Part shown: in pieces, positions 36,923 to 46,600 of the stretch
Numbering within the stretch: the stretch's first letter is position 1
How the letters are laid out: each line of letters opens with the position of its first letter
From: Limnohabitans sp. MMS-10A-192
Lineage (GTDB): Bacteria; Pseudomonadota; Gammaproteobacteria; Burkholderiales; Burkholderiaceae_C
Assembly: GCF_003063335.1 (NCBI RefSeq)
Contig: NZ_NERX01000001.1
Span: 868,001 to 932,000, forward strand
Direction: 5' to 3'
Length of the DNA: 64,000 nucleotides
Notes under the pieces: model-generated
Database searches by the model: none
Seen by the model: the letters and a program-made list of their open reading frames with translations, nothing else
What the model was told of the DNA's origin: nothing
Made by a program: the position numbers and the translations under genes

Positions 36923-36938
36923 TCAGCCAATTGGCGTA
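36923..36938. promoter_or_regulatory. Palindromic site related to the one at 31354
   Basis: TCAGCCAATTGGCGTA matches the 31354 site at 13 of 16 positions and shares the following TATTC. It sits 96 bp before the OmpA-domain gene start (minus) and 69 bp before the CoA-transferase start (plus). It is a candidate binding site for the orphan regulator. Confidence 0.45.
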
Positions 36939-37006
36939 TTCTTAAATGACAAAAAACACATTTTCAACCGCCTAAAGCACGATTCAGATCTTTTATAGTC
37001 ATCGGC

Positions 37007-38218
37007 ATGCAACCGAAAAACACGCCAAAACTGGGCCCCTTGCAGGGTTTGAAGGTCATTGAACTCGGGCAACTGATTGCCGGGCCCTTTGCCGCCAAAA
37101 CCCTGGCGGACTTCGGCGCCGAAGTGATCAAGATTGAGCCGCCGGGTGCTGGAGATCCTTTGCGCAAGTGGCGTTTGCTCAAAGATGGCACGTCGGTTTG
37201 GTGGCAGATCCAGTCGCGCAACAAGCGCTCGGTGGCGCTCGACCTGAAAGAGCCCGAAGCCCAAGACATCGTGCGTCAGCTGGCCCAGGATGCGGATGTG
37301 TTGATTGAGAACTTCCGCCCCGGCGCCATGGAAGCCTGGGGCTTGGGCCCCGATGCACTGCAAGCGCTGAACCCGCGCCTGATCATGCTGCGCATCAGTG
37401 GCTACGGTCAGACCGGCCCTTACCGCGACAAACCCGGCTTTGGCGTGGTGGCCGAAGCCATGAGCGGTCTGCGCCACCTGACGGCAGAGCCTGGCCGCGT
37501 GCCCGTGCGTGTGGGCGTCAGCATTGGCGATACGCTGGCTTCATTGCATGGCGTGATCGGCATTTTGATGGCGCTGCATGAACGCCAGCGCAGCGGGCTG
37601 GGCCAGGTGATCGATGTGGCGCTTTACGAAGCTGTCTTCAATTGCATGGAGAGCTTGTTGCCCGAATACAGCGCTTTTGGCGCTGTGCGCCAAGCTGCGG
37701 GCAGTGCCCTGCCCGGCATTGCACCCAGCAATGCTTACCGCTGCCTGGGAGACGCCTATGTGCTGATCGCCGGCAATGGCGACAGCATCTTCAAACGCTT
37801 GATGCACACCATTGGGCGCGATGACTTAGGCCAGGATCCGGAACTCAAGGACAACAGTGGACGTGTCAAGCGCGTTGAAGAGATCGATGCAGCCATTGGC
37901 GCATGGACCGCCGAGCGCGACATTGTCGATGTGCTGCATTCACTGGATGCGGCCGGTGTCCCAGGGGGCAGGATCTACAACGTGGCGGACATCGCGGCTG
38001 ATCCGCATTACCAAGCCCGCGGCATGATCGAGCAAATCCAACTGGACGATGGGTCTTCGCTGAGCTTGCCAGGCATCGTGCCCAAACTGTCACGCACCCC
38101 GGGTGGCCATGTGCGCAATGCGCCGGACATTGGCCAAGACACCGAGGCGGTATTGCAAGAAATCGGTTTGAGCGCAGAACAAATTCAAGCGCTCAAGGCC
38201 AGAGGCATCGTGGCCTGA
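37007..38218 (+). CDS. CaiB/BaiF family CoA-transferase
   Basis: A 403-residue type III CoA-transferase. Seen: LKVIELGQLIAGPFAAKTLA and DFGAEVIKIEPPGAGDPLR at the N-terminus, NKRSVALDLK, LIENFRPG, the active-site region PVRVGVSIGDTLASLHG (candidate catalytic Asp), and a C-terminal GRIYNVADIAADPHYQARGM. It transfers CoA between carboxylic acids; the pair of substrates is unknown. It is convergent with, and immediately adjacent to, the NMT1-like binding-protein gene (stop codons 38216-38218 and 38219-38221). Confidence 0.92.
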   Translation: MQPKNTPKLGPLQGLKVIELGQLIAGPFAAKTLADFGAEVIKIEPPGAGDPLRKWRLLKDGTSVWWQIQSRNKRSVALDLKEPEAQDIVRQLAQDADVLIENFRPGAMEAWGLGPDALQALNPRLIMLRISGYGQTGPYRDKPGFGVVAEAMSGLRHLTAEPGRVPVRVGVSIGDTLASLHGVIGILMALHERQRSGLGQVIDVALYEAVFNCMESLLPEYSAFGAVRQAAGSALPGIAPSNAYRCLGDAYVLIAGNGDSIFKRLMHTIGRDDLGQDPELKDNSGRVKRVEEIDAAIGAWTAERDIVDVLHSLDAAGVPGGRIYNVADIAADPHYQARGMIEQIQLDDGSSLSLPGIVPKLSRTPGGHVRNAPDIGQDTEAVLQEIGLSAEQIQALKARGIVA

Positions 38219-39232
38219 TCAACGGCCTACAAAGTGCATGGCACGCTCGAAGTAGCCGAGGTCCAAGTACCGATCAGGCGCGGGCGCCACTCCTCCCCAC
38301 TGCCCCTCGATCTCTGCGCGCAGGGCCAGTGCGTTGCGAAAACCGGCCATGTCAAGCCGGCAGTCGCGTGACAGACCGTATCCAGGCTCGATCAGGCCTT
38401 CATAGCTTCGACTGGCGACATCGGCTGTCAAGTTCAAGCGTTTGCGAAGTACGGCAATCACCAGCTCGCGATTCCCAGGATCGGTGGTCAAACGGCAGCC
38501 CTCGATGTAGGCCGCAAGATAGCGCTCAAGCGCCCCGCCGTTGGCCTGTGCCCATGAGCGCGTGGCAACCATCGAAATGCCTTGGTAGGGTCCCAAAAGA
38601 TCCTTGGCCTTGCCAAAACTGCGGGCACCTCGACTTTCTGCGACAAAAGTCCATGGCGGGTTGAGCATGCCTACCGCGTTGTCAGAACTTTGTGAGAACG
38701 CATTGACACGGCTCTCGGTGCCGCCGATGGGCACCAGACGGTAATCGCGACCGTCGACCAAACCTGCATTCTTCAAAATTTTGCGAGCCACCAAGGCATA
38801 AGCCGTGTTGGGCGCATCCACCACCATCGCTTTGCCGCGCACATCCGACAGGATCTTGATTTCGGGTCGAACAAAGAGCTCCAACAGCCCGCTGTCGCCG
38901 CCGCCAACGATCACGGCATCCACTTTCGCCACCTCGACCATGGCCACCGCATTGTCAGCGGCCGTGTGCGCGATGTCGCTGCGGCCTGCAGCAAGCCCAG
39001 CACGTTGCTCAGAAGAGTTCGGTGTGAACTGCAGATCAATGCGCAGGTTGCGCTTGGCGAAGGCGCCCTTCTCTTCAGCCATGTAGATTGGGATATTCGT
39101 TGCGCTGCGAAAGACATTCACGCGAAGCGTCGCAGGGTCATTCGCAGGGGGCTTCGAAGCGGTCCCGGCACAACCGGTCAGCCATGCAGAAGTCGCGAGG
39201 ATCAGAAAAGATGTGTACTTGATGGGAATCAT
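38219..39232 (-). CDS. NMT1/SsuA-like solute-binding lipoprotein
   Basis: A 337-residue binding protein with a lipobox (TSAWLTGCAG, Cys near residue 21). The mature part starts with LRVNVFRSATNIPIYMAEEK and contains RSDIAHTAADNAVAMVE, typical of NMT1/SsuA/TauA-like proteins that bind sulfonates, thiamine precursors or aromatic acids. The ATG at 39232 has GAGG upstream. No cognate permease or ATPase is nearby. It lies downstream of the SDR gene on the same strand, with a 200-bp gap in which I see nothing specific. Confidence 0.82.
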   Translation of the reverse strand: MIPIKYTSFLILATSAWLTGCAGTASKPPANDPATLRVNVFRSATNIPIYMAEEKGAFAKRNLRIDLQFTPNSSEQRAGLAAGRSDIAHTAADNAVAMVEVAKVDAVIVGGGDSGLLELFVRPEIKILSDVRGKAMVVDAPNTAYALVARKILKNAGLVDGRDYRLVPIGGTESRVNAFSQSSDNAVGMLNPPWTFVAESRGARSFGKAKDLLGPYQGISMVATRSWAQANGGALERYLAAYIEGCRLTTDPGNRELVIAVLRKRLNLTADVASRSYEGLIEPGYGLSRDCRLDMAGFRNALALRAEIEGQWGGVAPAPDRYLDLGYFERAMHFVGR

Positions 39233-39435
39233 GTCGCCTCTGAGTGATGAGTTGCGCGCAATGTGTGTGGAACACACCCAAAAAATTATTGTTCAATCGC
39301 GCCTTAGATGCATTCGGAGATACCCGACTCGTCCACGAACGCAATTTGCCATCTGGGCCTGGGACCTTGAACTTGAGATCAGGCGCACCTTGAAAACCCG
39401 CGTGACAACTCACCTCACTCGGGCTTGTTAGAGCT

Positions 39436-40152
39436 TCAAGCAATCAAGTAACCGCCATCCACAGGCAAAACAACGCCCGTCACGAACTTGGCCTGCGGGC
39501 TGGCCAAGAACATCACCGGCCCGACCAGATCATCAGGCGTCCCCCACCGCTTCATGGGCGTTCTGGCGATGATCGGGGCTGAACGCCCTGGATCATCTTG
39601 AAGTGCCTGAGTCAACGGTGTGGCGATCCACCCCGGCGCGATCGCATTGACGCGAATGCCCTGCTCTGCATAAGCGATGGCCAGGGATTTGGTCAGCTGG
39701 GCGATACCGCCTTTGCTGGCACTGTAAGCGGGCACCAGCCCTCCTCCAAAGAAGGACAACATCGAGGCCGTATTGATGATGCAACCGCCCCTTTGGGCCA
39801 GGCTGCTGCGCGCCGCCGCGCAAAGGCGCATGGTGCCCACAAGGTTGATGTCCAGAACCTGCTCAAAGACATCCGGGTCATGCTCTTGACCTCTGCGGAT
39901 GATGCCCGCGCAATTGACCAGCACGTCCAGCTCGCCAAGCGCCGAAACCAATTGCGCCACGGCTTGTCCGTCACGCACATCCAGTTGGACAAAACGCACC
40001 GTTGTGGGCTGACGTTCATGGGCCGCCTTGACCTCAGCCTCGGTTGCCCCAGTTGCCGTCACATGATCGCCTTGCTCGGCAAACGCGTGCGCGATGGCCT
40101 CACCGATGCCGCTGCTTGCACCAACCACCAACACATTGCGGGGAGTCTTCAT
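39436..40152 (-). CDS. Short-chain dehydrogenase/reductase
   Basis: A 238-residue classical SDR. The nucleotide-binding motif is VGASSGIGEAIAHAF (residues 10-24) and the NAG-like motif NCAG is at 80-83. Catalytic Ser130, Tyr143 and Lys147 are in place (AYSASKGG), followed by RVNAIAPGWIATPLT. An NAD(P)-dependent oxidoreductase, probably acting on a hydroxy- or keto-acid, polyol or acyl substrate; the substrate is unknown. The start is MKTPRNVLVVGASS. It is separated from cysC upstream by the hairpin repeat and a terminator. Confidence 0.92.
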   Translation of the reverse strand: MKTPRNVLVVGASSGIGEAIAHAFAEQGDHVTATGATEAEVKAAHERQPTTVRFVQLDVRDGQAVAQLVSALGELDVLVNCAGIIRRGQEHDPDVFEQVLDINLVGTMRLCAAARSSLAQRGGCIINTASMLSFFGGGLVPAYSASKGGIAQLTKSLAIAYAEQGIRVNAIAPGWIATPLTQALQDDPGRSAPIIARTPMKRWGTPDDLVGPVMFLASPQAKFVTGVVLPVDGGYLIA

Positions 40153-40167
40153 GATGAACCTCTGTAA

Positions 40168-40244
40168 GTTGCGCTGATGCGTAATTTACGCGAGGCGCAA
40201 CTCGGCGGGTGTCACCGACAGTAGAAAAGCAAAAAACCCGTGAG
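40168..40244. repeat. Hairpin-bearing intergenic repeat, copy 1
   Basis: GTTGCGC...GCGCAAC (outer stem) encloses GCGTAATTTACGC (inner palindrome), followed by GGGTGTCACCGACAG and GTAGAAAAG. The same element, with one change in the first 36 bp, recurs in direct orientation at 54861-54955. Confidence 0.75.
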
Positions 40245-40274
40245 ATGGGCTAAGGACGCTACCCACAGGTTTCC
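40230..40274 (-). terminator. Terminator after cysC
   Basis: On the minus strand AACCTGTG pairs with CACGGGTT (one T-G wobble) across a loop of about 20 nt, followed by TTTTTT. It lies directly downstream of the cysC stop. Confidence 0.6.
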
Positions 40275-40289
40275 CTCAAAGAGACCCCA

Positions 40290-40907
40290 CTAAGCGTCCT
40301 TAGGATTGGGCGCATTCATCACCAAATATGCAAGCCGCCCAGCCAGCTCCGCAGCATCAGTTGTGCCGGTTTGCAAGTGAACATCCGGCTGTTGTGGCGG
40401 CTCATACGGGCTGTCTATGCCGGTGAAGTTTTTCAACTCGCCACGCCTTGCCTTGGCATACAAACCCTTGGGGTCTCGCCGCTCGCACTGCTCAAGCGAG
40501 GTGTCCACGAACACCTCTACGAACTCGCCGTCTTTGAACAAGCTGCGCGCGATGCTGCGGTCAGCCCTGAATGGTGAAATAAATGACACCAACACCACAA
40601 GACCCGCATCCAGCATGAGTTTGGCGACTTCTGCCACGCGGCGGATGTTTTCTTGCCTGTCGGCCTCGGCAAAGCCCAGATCGCGATTAAGACCATGTCG
40701 AACGTTGTCACCATCCAAAATATAGGTGTGCAGACCCTGCGCATGCAGTTGCTTTTCCAGAAGATTGGCGATGGTCGTTTTGCCCGAACCCGACAAACCG
40801 GTGAACCAAATACAGCGCGGCGTTTGCTGCTTGATGGCAGCGCGTGCCGCCTGATTCACATCCAATGCCTGCCAATGAATGTTGGCCTCGCCAACTGTGT
40901 CAGCCAT
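40290..40907 (-). CDS. cysC: Adenylylsulfate (APS) kinase
   Basis: Phosphorylates APS to PAPS, the activated sulfate donor. The 205 residues contain the P-loop GLSGSGKTT, the APS-binding region [17 protein letters not shown], the FISPFRADR segment and [19 protein letters not shown]. The ATG at 40907 lies 25 bp after the sulfotransferase stop; an upstream in-frame ATG at 40973 would overlap that gene. No sulfate reduction genes (cysH, cysD, cysN) are adjacent, so PAPS here is likely meant for the neighbouring sulfotransferase. Confidence 0.93.
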   Translation of the reverse strand: MADTVGEANIHWQALDVNQAARAAIKQQTPRCIWFTGLSGSGKTTIANLLEKQLHAQGLHTYILDGDNVRHGLNRDLGFAEADRQENIRRVAEVAKLMLDAGLVVLVSFISPFRADRSIARSLFKDGEFVEVFVDTSLEQCERRDPKGLYAKARRGELKNFTGIDSPYEPPQQPDVHLQTGTTDAAELAGRLAYLVMNAPNPKDA

Positions 40908-40932
40908 ACTGTTCTCGCTCGCTGCAGTCTGC

Positions 40933-41763
40933 CTAGGGTTTTTTAGGGTAGTAGGTCTGGTAGAACCAGGCATAAACGTTTTCGATGTTCGCTTGGATGC
41001 GCGGAGAAATCTCGTGGCGCTTGGGCGGGGTAATCTTCTTTGACTGGGTATGGCGGTATTTCATCCGATAGTGGCTGTCACTCTCAGGGATACCGATCTC
41101 AAGTGCGTTGGTGTCAATTTGCAGTGCAGACACGCCCAGCCACTTGAAGATGCTGCTCATGCAAGCTGCGGGCTGGGCCATCAGGTCCTCGTAACGCACA
41201 AAGTAAAGTCGCTCCTGCACGGCTCTGGGCAGGTCGGGAACGGCATGCAAGGAAATCAACGGCGCGCCGATGGTCTTGTCCTTGGCAAACAAAATATCTG
41301 CCCTTCCGAAGCGGTCAAAGTCGCCCAGATGATCGAGAAAGTCAAGCAAGATGGTCTTTTGATGCTGCGACTCTATTGAGCCGTAGATCTGCCCCAGCTC
41401 TCGCACACACACAATCAGCTTGGCCTCCGGTGCCAGAGTCAGCAGCAGCTCGATGCAGTGCAGCCAGGCGCGGTTCTTGTCCACTGTAAAGGTCTCGCCC
41501 GATTCCCCGGCTTGTCCACACCAGCCTCGCAAAAACCCCGTCATCGCCGATTGCAGCTGCGCGTAGCTGGCATCAAATCGATTGTCCAGCTGTGAAAGAA
41601 AGAATTGGTCATCGCTGGCCATGCGCCGGATGCCGAGGAGGACATTGCACAAAGGCGAACTCTGGTTATCGCAGCGTATCTCCGGGTGCATGGCCAGCAT
41701 CTGGCACAAAAGGGTCGAGCCAGAGCGTGGCAAGCCGGTCACGCCCACAAAATTTGGTGTCAT
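40933..41763 (-). CDS. PAPS-dependent sulfotransferase
   Basis: A 276-residue sulfotransferase-family protein. The 5'-phosphosulfate-binding loop is [13 protein letters not shown] (residues 10-22), with [11 protein letters not shown] after it. The 3'-phosphate region may be [16 protein letters not shown] (around 114-129), followed by [10 protein letters not shown], typical of the Sulfotransfer_1/3 families. The acceptor is unknown. It forms a two-gene unit with cysC and lies next to the two-partner secretion genes, which makes sulfation of a surface glycan or lipid an attractive but unproven idea. Confidence 0.88.
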   Translation of the reverse strand: MTPNFVGVTGLPRSGSTLLCQMLAMHPEIRCDNQSSPLCNVLLGIRRMASDDQFFLSQLDNRFDASYAQLQSAMTGFLRGWCGQAGESGETFTVDKNRAWLHCIELLLTLAPEAKLIVCVRELGQIYGSIESQHQKTILLDFLDHLGDFDRFGRADILFAKDKTIGAPLISLHAVPDLPRAVQERLYFVRYEDLMAQPAACMSSIFKWLGVSALQIDTNALEIGIPESDSHYRMKYRHTQSKKITPPKRHEISPRIQANIENVYAWFYQTYYPKKP

Positions 41764-41859
41764 CTTTATCGCCTTTGGTCCATCGTTTTGTACCGTGTTT
41801 TAAACGGTTTCATCGTCAGCTGCTCCATGATTTAAGCATGTAGGCGTTGACACTAAAAA

Positions 41860-43650
41860 TTAAAAACCTTTGCTGACCACTGCCCAAGCACGAACCTTGG
41901 GACTGCTGGTGATCAGGGCTGGCAGGCTGCCGATTCGTTCAGCCAAGGTGAGCTGGACTGTGAGCTGCTTCGCACCTGCCCAGAGCAAGCCGATCCCCCC
42001 CCCGCTAAGCGTCGCTTGATTGATGCCGCTGACCCGAGGTATTTTGTTGATACTGACGTGTGCGCTGTCCACAAAAGCCATCACCTGCCAAAGCCCCTCA
42101 GTCCCAAATAATGCGCCATCGAGCAAGTGACGCAGCTCGACGGTCAGCAAGGTACCGTTGTCACCAGAAATGGCACCCGTGGCATAGGCACGCACCGAGT
42201 TGGGTCCACCCAATGTCATCTTCTGCGATGGATCCAAATTGGTGTTGGCGGTCTGACCTGAAAACGCAAGGTACAAGGAGTCCTTGGCCGTCAAGGGCTG
42301 CTGGTGATTGCCCCAGATGCTGTACTTGACGAAGTTGCCTTGGGTCTGGACCGTCTGTGCATCGTAGAGCTGGGCCGCCTGGTTCGAAAAACTGACATGA
42401 CCTGCAGTCAAGGCGGCCTTCCAGCTGGTCAACCCTTGCGGCAAAAGATCACGAACGTCACCATTGAGGCTGATCGAGGTGTTGAGCAGCTTACGGTCTT
42501 TTTGGCTTTTGTCAGTGTCAACGAGGTCGTTAAGCCGCAAACTATCGACTTGGAGCTGTGCGTACACGTTATGACTCTGGCTGCGCACCAAAGGCTGCTT
42601 GACCCACAGGCTGGCCACATCAGCGGTGCCATGACCGATGGAATTCAGTACGTAGTGCAATCCCGAGCCTGAGCCTCCGACGCGGGTCCCACGTCCATTG
42701 AGCAGGGTTTCATAAGACAACTGGCCATAAGTCATGCCCCGACCGGAACTGAGCGCTGTGGCGCTCAGCACATCGCCGTGATGCAGTGGGTTGCTGATGT
42801 TCACGTTGGCACCAACCCGGTCTTGGCCTGTGTAGCGGCTCCCGCTGTTGTCCACGAAGGCGCTGCCTGTCACCATGGGCAGGGGTGCCACATTCAGAAC
42901 CAGGTCAGAGGTGCCGACCGTCTGGCCAGGTTGTGCGATCACCTCAACGGTCATCCCAGGGATATCGGAGAGCAGCAAGAGGGCCTGGTTCAGCTTGTCC
43001 TTGGAGATCAGGTCATTGGGCTGCAGGGTCGAGAGCGTGGCGCTCAGCAGGGTGTCCCCGACCCCACTCTTGTTGTCCAGGACGACTTTGCCGTAGCGTG
43101 CTTCGATGACTTGGAAGGTGACAGCGCCCTCCTGAATGGTCTGCGCCGGGACAATGGCGCGTGCCAGCGGGTAGCCGTGGCCTTGGTAGTAATCGGTGAT
43201 GCGATCTGCCAGCTCACCGACTTGCTCCAAGGTGAGTGCCTTCCCCTCAGCATCCTTGACCAGTTCGCGCAACAGATCAGCGGTAAACACCGTGTTGCCA
43301 ATGAACCGGATTGACTTGACCATGAAAGGCGCGCTTGGCGGTAGCTGAGTGTTGGCCTTGCTCTGTAGCGACAGTCCGGTTTCGATGGAGGACGGCTGCG
43401 GCAAACTCGGCGGCTGCACGCTTTGCAAAATGGCCCCTGCACCGGGGATGAAAGGCGTAACAGCCAAGTCCGGCCCGGCTGCCCACGCTGCACTGCCTGT
43501 AAGCATCAGCAAGGCGGCCAACGCGTCAAGCCGAGCCATCTCAGAGCGGGATATTATTTTTTTCAAGGGCAATCTCACGGCTAAAAAATAGGAGCTAGCG
43601 ATGGTGTTTGCCGAAGCAACTTGCCGCTTTGCTAAGGTGAATGTTTTCAT
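41860..43650 (-). CDS. TpsB outer-membrane transporter (ShlB/FhaC/HecB family)
   Basis: A 596-residue partner of two-partner secretion. A signal-like region ends in SAAWAAG near residue 58. A POTRA domain follows (KSIRFIGNTVFTADLLRELV; YYQGHGYPLARAIVPAQ). The C-terminal 16-stranded barrel carries SVRAYATGAISGDNG, the VRGY-type motif with Ala for Gly, and ends in Phe. The start ATG at 43650 overlaps the TpsA stop by 4 bp. This gives an unusually long leader; a later Met (MARLDALAALL) could be an alternative start. It exports the adjacent TpsA across the outer membrane. Confidence 0.93.
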   Translation of the reverse strand: MKTFTLAKRQVASANTIASSYFLAVRLPLKKIISRSEMARLDALAALLMLTGSAAWAAGPDLAVTPFIPGAGAILQSVQPPSLPQPSSIETGLSLQSKANTQLPPSAPFMVKSIRFIGNTVFTADLLRELVKDAEGKALTLEQVGELADRITDYYQGHGYPLARAIVPAQTIQEGAVTFQVIEARYGKVVLDNKSGVGDTLLSATLSTLQPNDLISKDKLNQALLLLSDIPGMTVEVIAQPGQTVGTSDLVLNVAPLPMVTGSAFVDNSGSRYTGQDRVGANVNISNPLHHGDVLSATALSSGRGMTYGQLSYETLLNGRGTRVGGSGSGLHYVLNSIGHGTADVASLWVKQPLVRSQSHNVYAQLQVDSLRLNDLVDTDKSQKDRKLLNTSISLNGDVRDLLPQGLTSWKAALTAGHVSFSNQAAQLYDAQTVQTQGNFVKYSIWGNHQQPLTAKDSLYLAFSGQTANTNLDPSQKMTLGGPNSVRAYATGAISGDNGTLLTVELRHLLDGALFGTEGLWQVMAFVDSAHVSINKIPRVSGINQATLSGGGIGLLWAGAKQLTVQLTLAERIGSLPALITSSPKVRAWAVVSKGF

Positions 43651-46600
43651 GGCAGTTTCACGCCGCCTCCCATCACTGCCACACCAGATGACCCACCAAT
43701 TGCCAACTGGTAATTGACAGGGCGAGCAGACTTTTTGCCAGCACCTGTGCCGCTGAGCTGAGCTGTCGTTGCGCCAGCATCTTCGCCAGTGTTGGCAACA
43801 ACGCCTGGATTGCTTTCAGCACTGACCGCTGGGGAATCTACCGGTGATGTGATCAGCAGGATTGGGGCACCAGAAGCAATTTGCACGGGGAAAGGAACTG
43901 CAGACTGGACTGCCGTGATGTCGGCGGTCAACGCCTGCTGCACCAGCGTGTAGTTGCCAGCGTCCGCACCACTCAGGCTCACACCTGTTGTGGCAACCGT
44001 TTTAGCGGTTCCGACGTTCTTGTCAGCGAAGGTGCCCGAGGCCGTGCCGGTCAAGGACACAGCGTCAGAGCCCAGCGCCGTCACGCTGGGTGTGCCGCTC
44101 AGCGTGGCTGCTGTGCCCGCGTCGTACGCCTTGTTCGCAGCACTCAAACCCGTCACTGGCAGCGTCGCTGGCGTGATGTTGGCCGTCAACGCTTGCTGCA
44201 CCAGCGTGTAGTTGCCAGCGTCCGTGCCACTCAAGCCAACACCTGTTGTGGCAACGGTTTTAGCGGTGCCGACGTTCTTGTCCGAGAAGGTGCCCGAGGC
44301 TGTGCCGGTCAATGAGACAACGTCAGAGCCCAGCGCCGTCACGCTGGGTGTGCCGCTCAGCGTGGCTGCGGTGCCCGCGTCGTACGCCTTGTTCGCAGCG
44401 CTCAGGCCCGTCACCGGCAGCGTCGCTGGCGTGATGTTGGCCGTCAACGCTTGCTGCACCAGTGTGTAGTTACCCGCGTCCGCACCACTCAGGCCCACAC
44501 CTGCCGTGGCAACGGTTTTAGCGGTTCCGACGTTCTTGTCAGCGAAGGTGCCCGAGGCCGTGCCGGTCAATGAGACAACGTCAGAGCCCAGCGCGGTCAC
44601 GCTGGGCGTGCCGCTCAGCGTGGCTGCTGTGCCCGCGTCGTACACCTTGTTCGCAGCGCTCAGGCCCGTCACCGGCAGCGTCGCTGGCGTGATGTTGGCG
44701 GTCAACGACTGCTGCACCAGCGTGTAGTTGCCAGCGTCCGCGCCACTCAGGCTCACACCTGTTGTGGCAACGGTTTTAGCGGTCCCGACGTTCTTGTCAG
44801 CGAAGGTGCCCGAGGCCGTGCCGGTCAATGAGACAACGTCAGAGCCCAGGGCCGTCACGCTGGGCGTGCCGCTCAGCGTGGCCGCTGTGCTCGCGTCGTA
44901 GGCCTTGTTCGCAGCGCTCAGGCCTGTCACCGGCAGCGTCGCTGGCGTGATGTTGGCCGTCAACGATTGCTGCACCAGTGTGTAGTTACCCGCGTCCGCG
45001 CCACTCAAGCCAACACCTGTTGTGGCTACCGTTTTAGCGGTTCCGACGTTCTTGTCCGAGAAGGTGCCCGAGGCTGTGCCAGTCAAGGACACAGCGTCTG
45101 AGCCCAGGGCCGTCACGCTGGGCGTGCCGCTCAGCGTGGCTGCTGTGTTCGCGTCGTACGCCTTGTTCGCAGCACTCAGGCCCGTCACCGGCAGCGTCGC
45201 TGGCGTGATGTTGGCGGTCAACGACTGCTGCACCAGCGTGTAGTTGCCCGCGTCTGCGCCGCTCAAGCCAACACCTGTTGTGGCTACCGTTTTAGCGGTT
45301 CCGACGTTCTTGTCAGCGAAGGTGCCCGATGCCGTGCCGGTCAAGGACACAGCATCTGAGCCCAGTGCCGTCACGCTGGGCGTGCCGCTCAGCGTGGCCG
45401 CGGTGCCCGCGTCGTAGGCCTTGTTCGCAGCACTCAAACCCGCCACCGGCAGCGTCGCTGGCGTGATGTTGGCGGTCAACGCTTGCTGCACCAGCGTGTA
45501 GTTGCCAGCGTCCGCACCACTCAAGCCAACACCTGTTGTGGCTACCGTTTTAGCGGTCCCGACGTTCTTGTCAGCGAAGGTGCCCGAGGCCGTACCGATC
45601 AAGGACACAGCGTCTGAGCCCAGTGCCGTCACGCTGGGCGTGCCGCTCAGCGTGGCCGCTGTGCTCGCGTCGTAGGCCTTGTTCGCAGCGCTCAGGCCTG
45701 TCACTGGCAGCGTCGCTGGCGTGATGTTGGCGGTCAACGATTGCTGCACCAGTGTGTAGTTGCCCGCGTCCGCACCACCCAGGCTCACACCTGTTGTGGC
45801 CACGGGTTTAGCGGTTCCGACATTCTTGTCCGAGAAGCTCCCCGAAGCCGTGCCGGTCAAGGACACCACGTCAGAGCCCAGGGCCGTCACGCTGGGCGTG
45901 CCGCTCAGCGTGGCCGCTGTGCCCGCGTCGTAGGCCTTGTTCGCAGCACTCAGGCCCGTCACCGGCAGCGTCGCTGGCGTGATGTTGGCGGTCAACGACT
46001 GCTGCACCAGCGTGTAGTTACCAGCGTCCGCACCGCTCAAGCCCACACCTGTTGTGGCTACCGTTTTAGCGGTTCCGACGTTCTTGTCCGAGAAGGTGCC
46101 CGTTGCCGTGCCGGTCAAGGACACAGCATCTGAGCCCAGGGCCGTCACGCTGGGCGTGCCGCTCAGCGTGGCCGCTGTGCCCGCGTCGTAGGCCTTGTTC
46201 GCAGCGCTCAGGCCCGTCACCGGCAGCGTCGCTGGCGTGATGTTGGCGGTCAACGCTTGCTGCACCAGCTTGTAGTTGCCCGCGTCTGCACCACTCAGGC
46301 TCACACCTGCCGTGGCAACGGTTTTAGCGGTGCCGACGTTCTTGTCCGAGAAGGTGCCCGAGGCTGTGCCAGTCAAGGACACCACGTCAGAGCCCAAGGC
46401 CGTCACGCTGGGCGTGCCGCTCAGCGTGGCCGCGGTGCTCGCGTCGTAGGCCTTGTTCGCAGCACTCAAACCCGTCACTGGCAACGTCGCTGGCGTGATG
46501 TTGGCGGTCAACGACTGCTGCACCAGCGTGTAGTTGCCAGCGTCCGCACCGCTCAGGCTCACCCCTGCCGTGGCTACCGTTTTAGCGGTCCCGACGTTCT

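Noticed and set aside
40168-40221. Integron attC-like site
   Set aside because: The arms GTTGCGC/GCGCAAC do not fit the RYYYAAC/GTTRRRY core sites and no integrase or cassette structure is nearby.
40907-40973. Longer CysC starting at 40973
   Set aside because: It would overlap the sulfotransferase by about 41 bp, and the extra residues have no family support.
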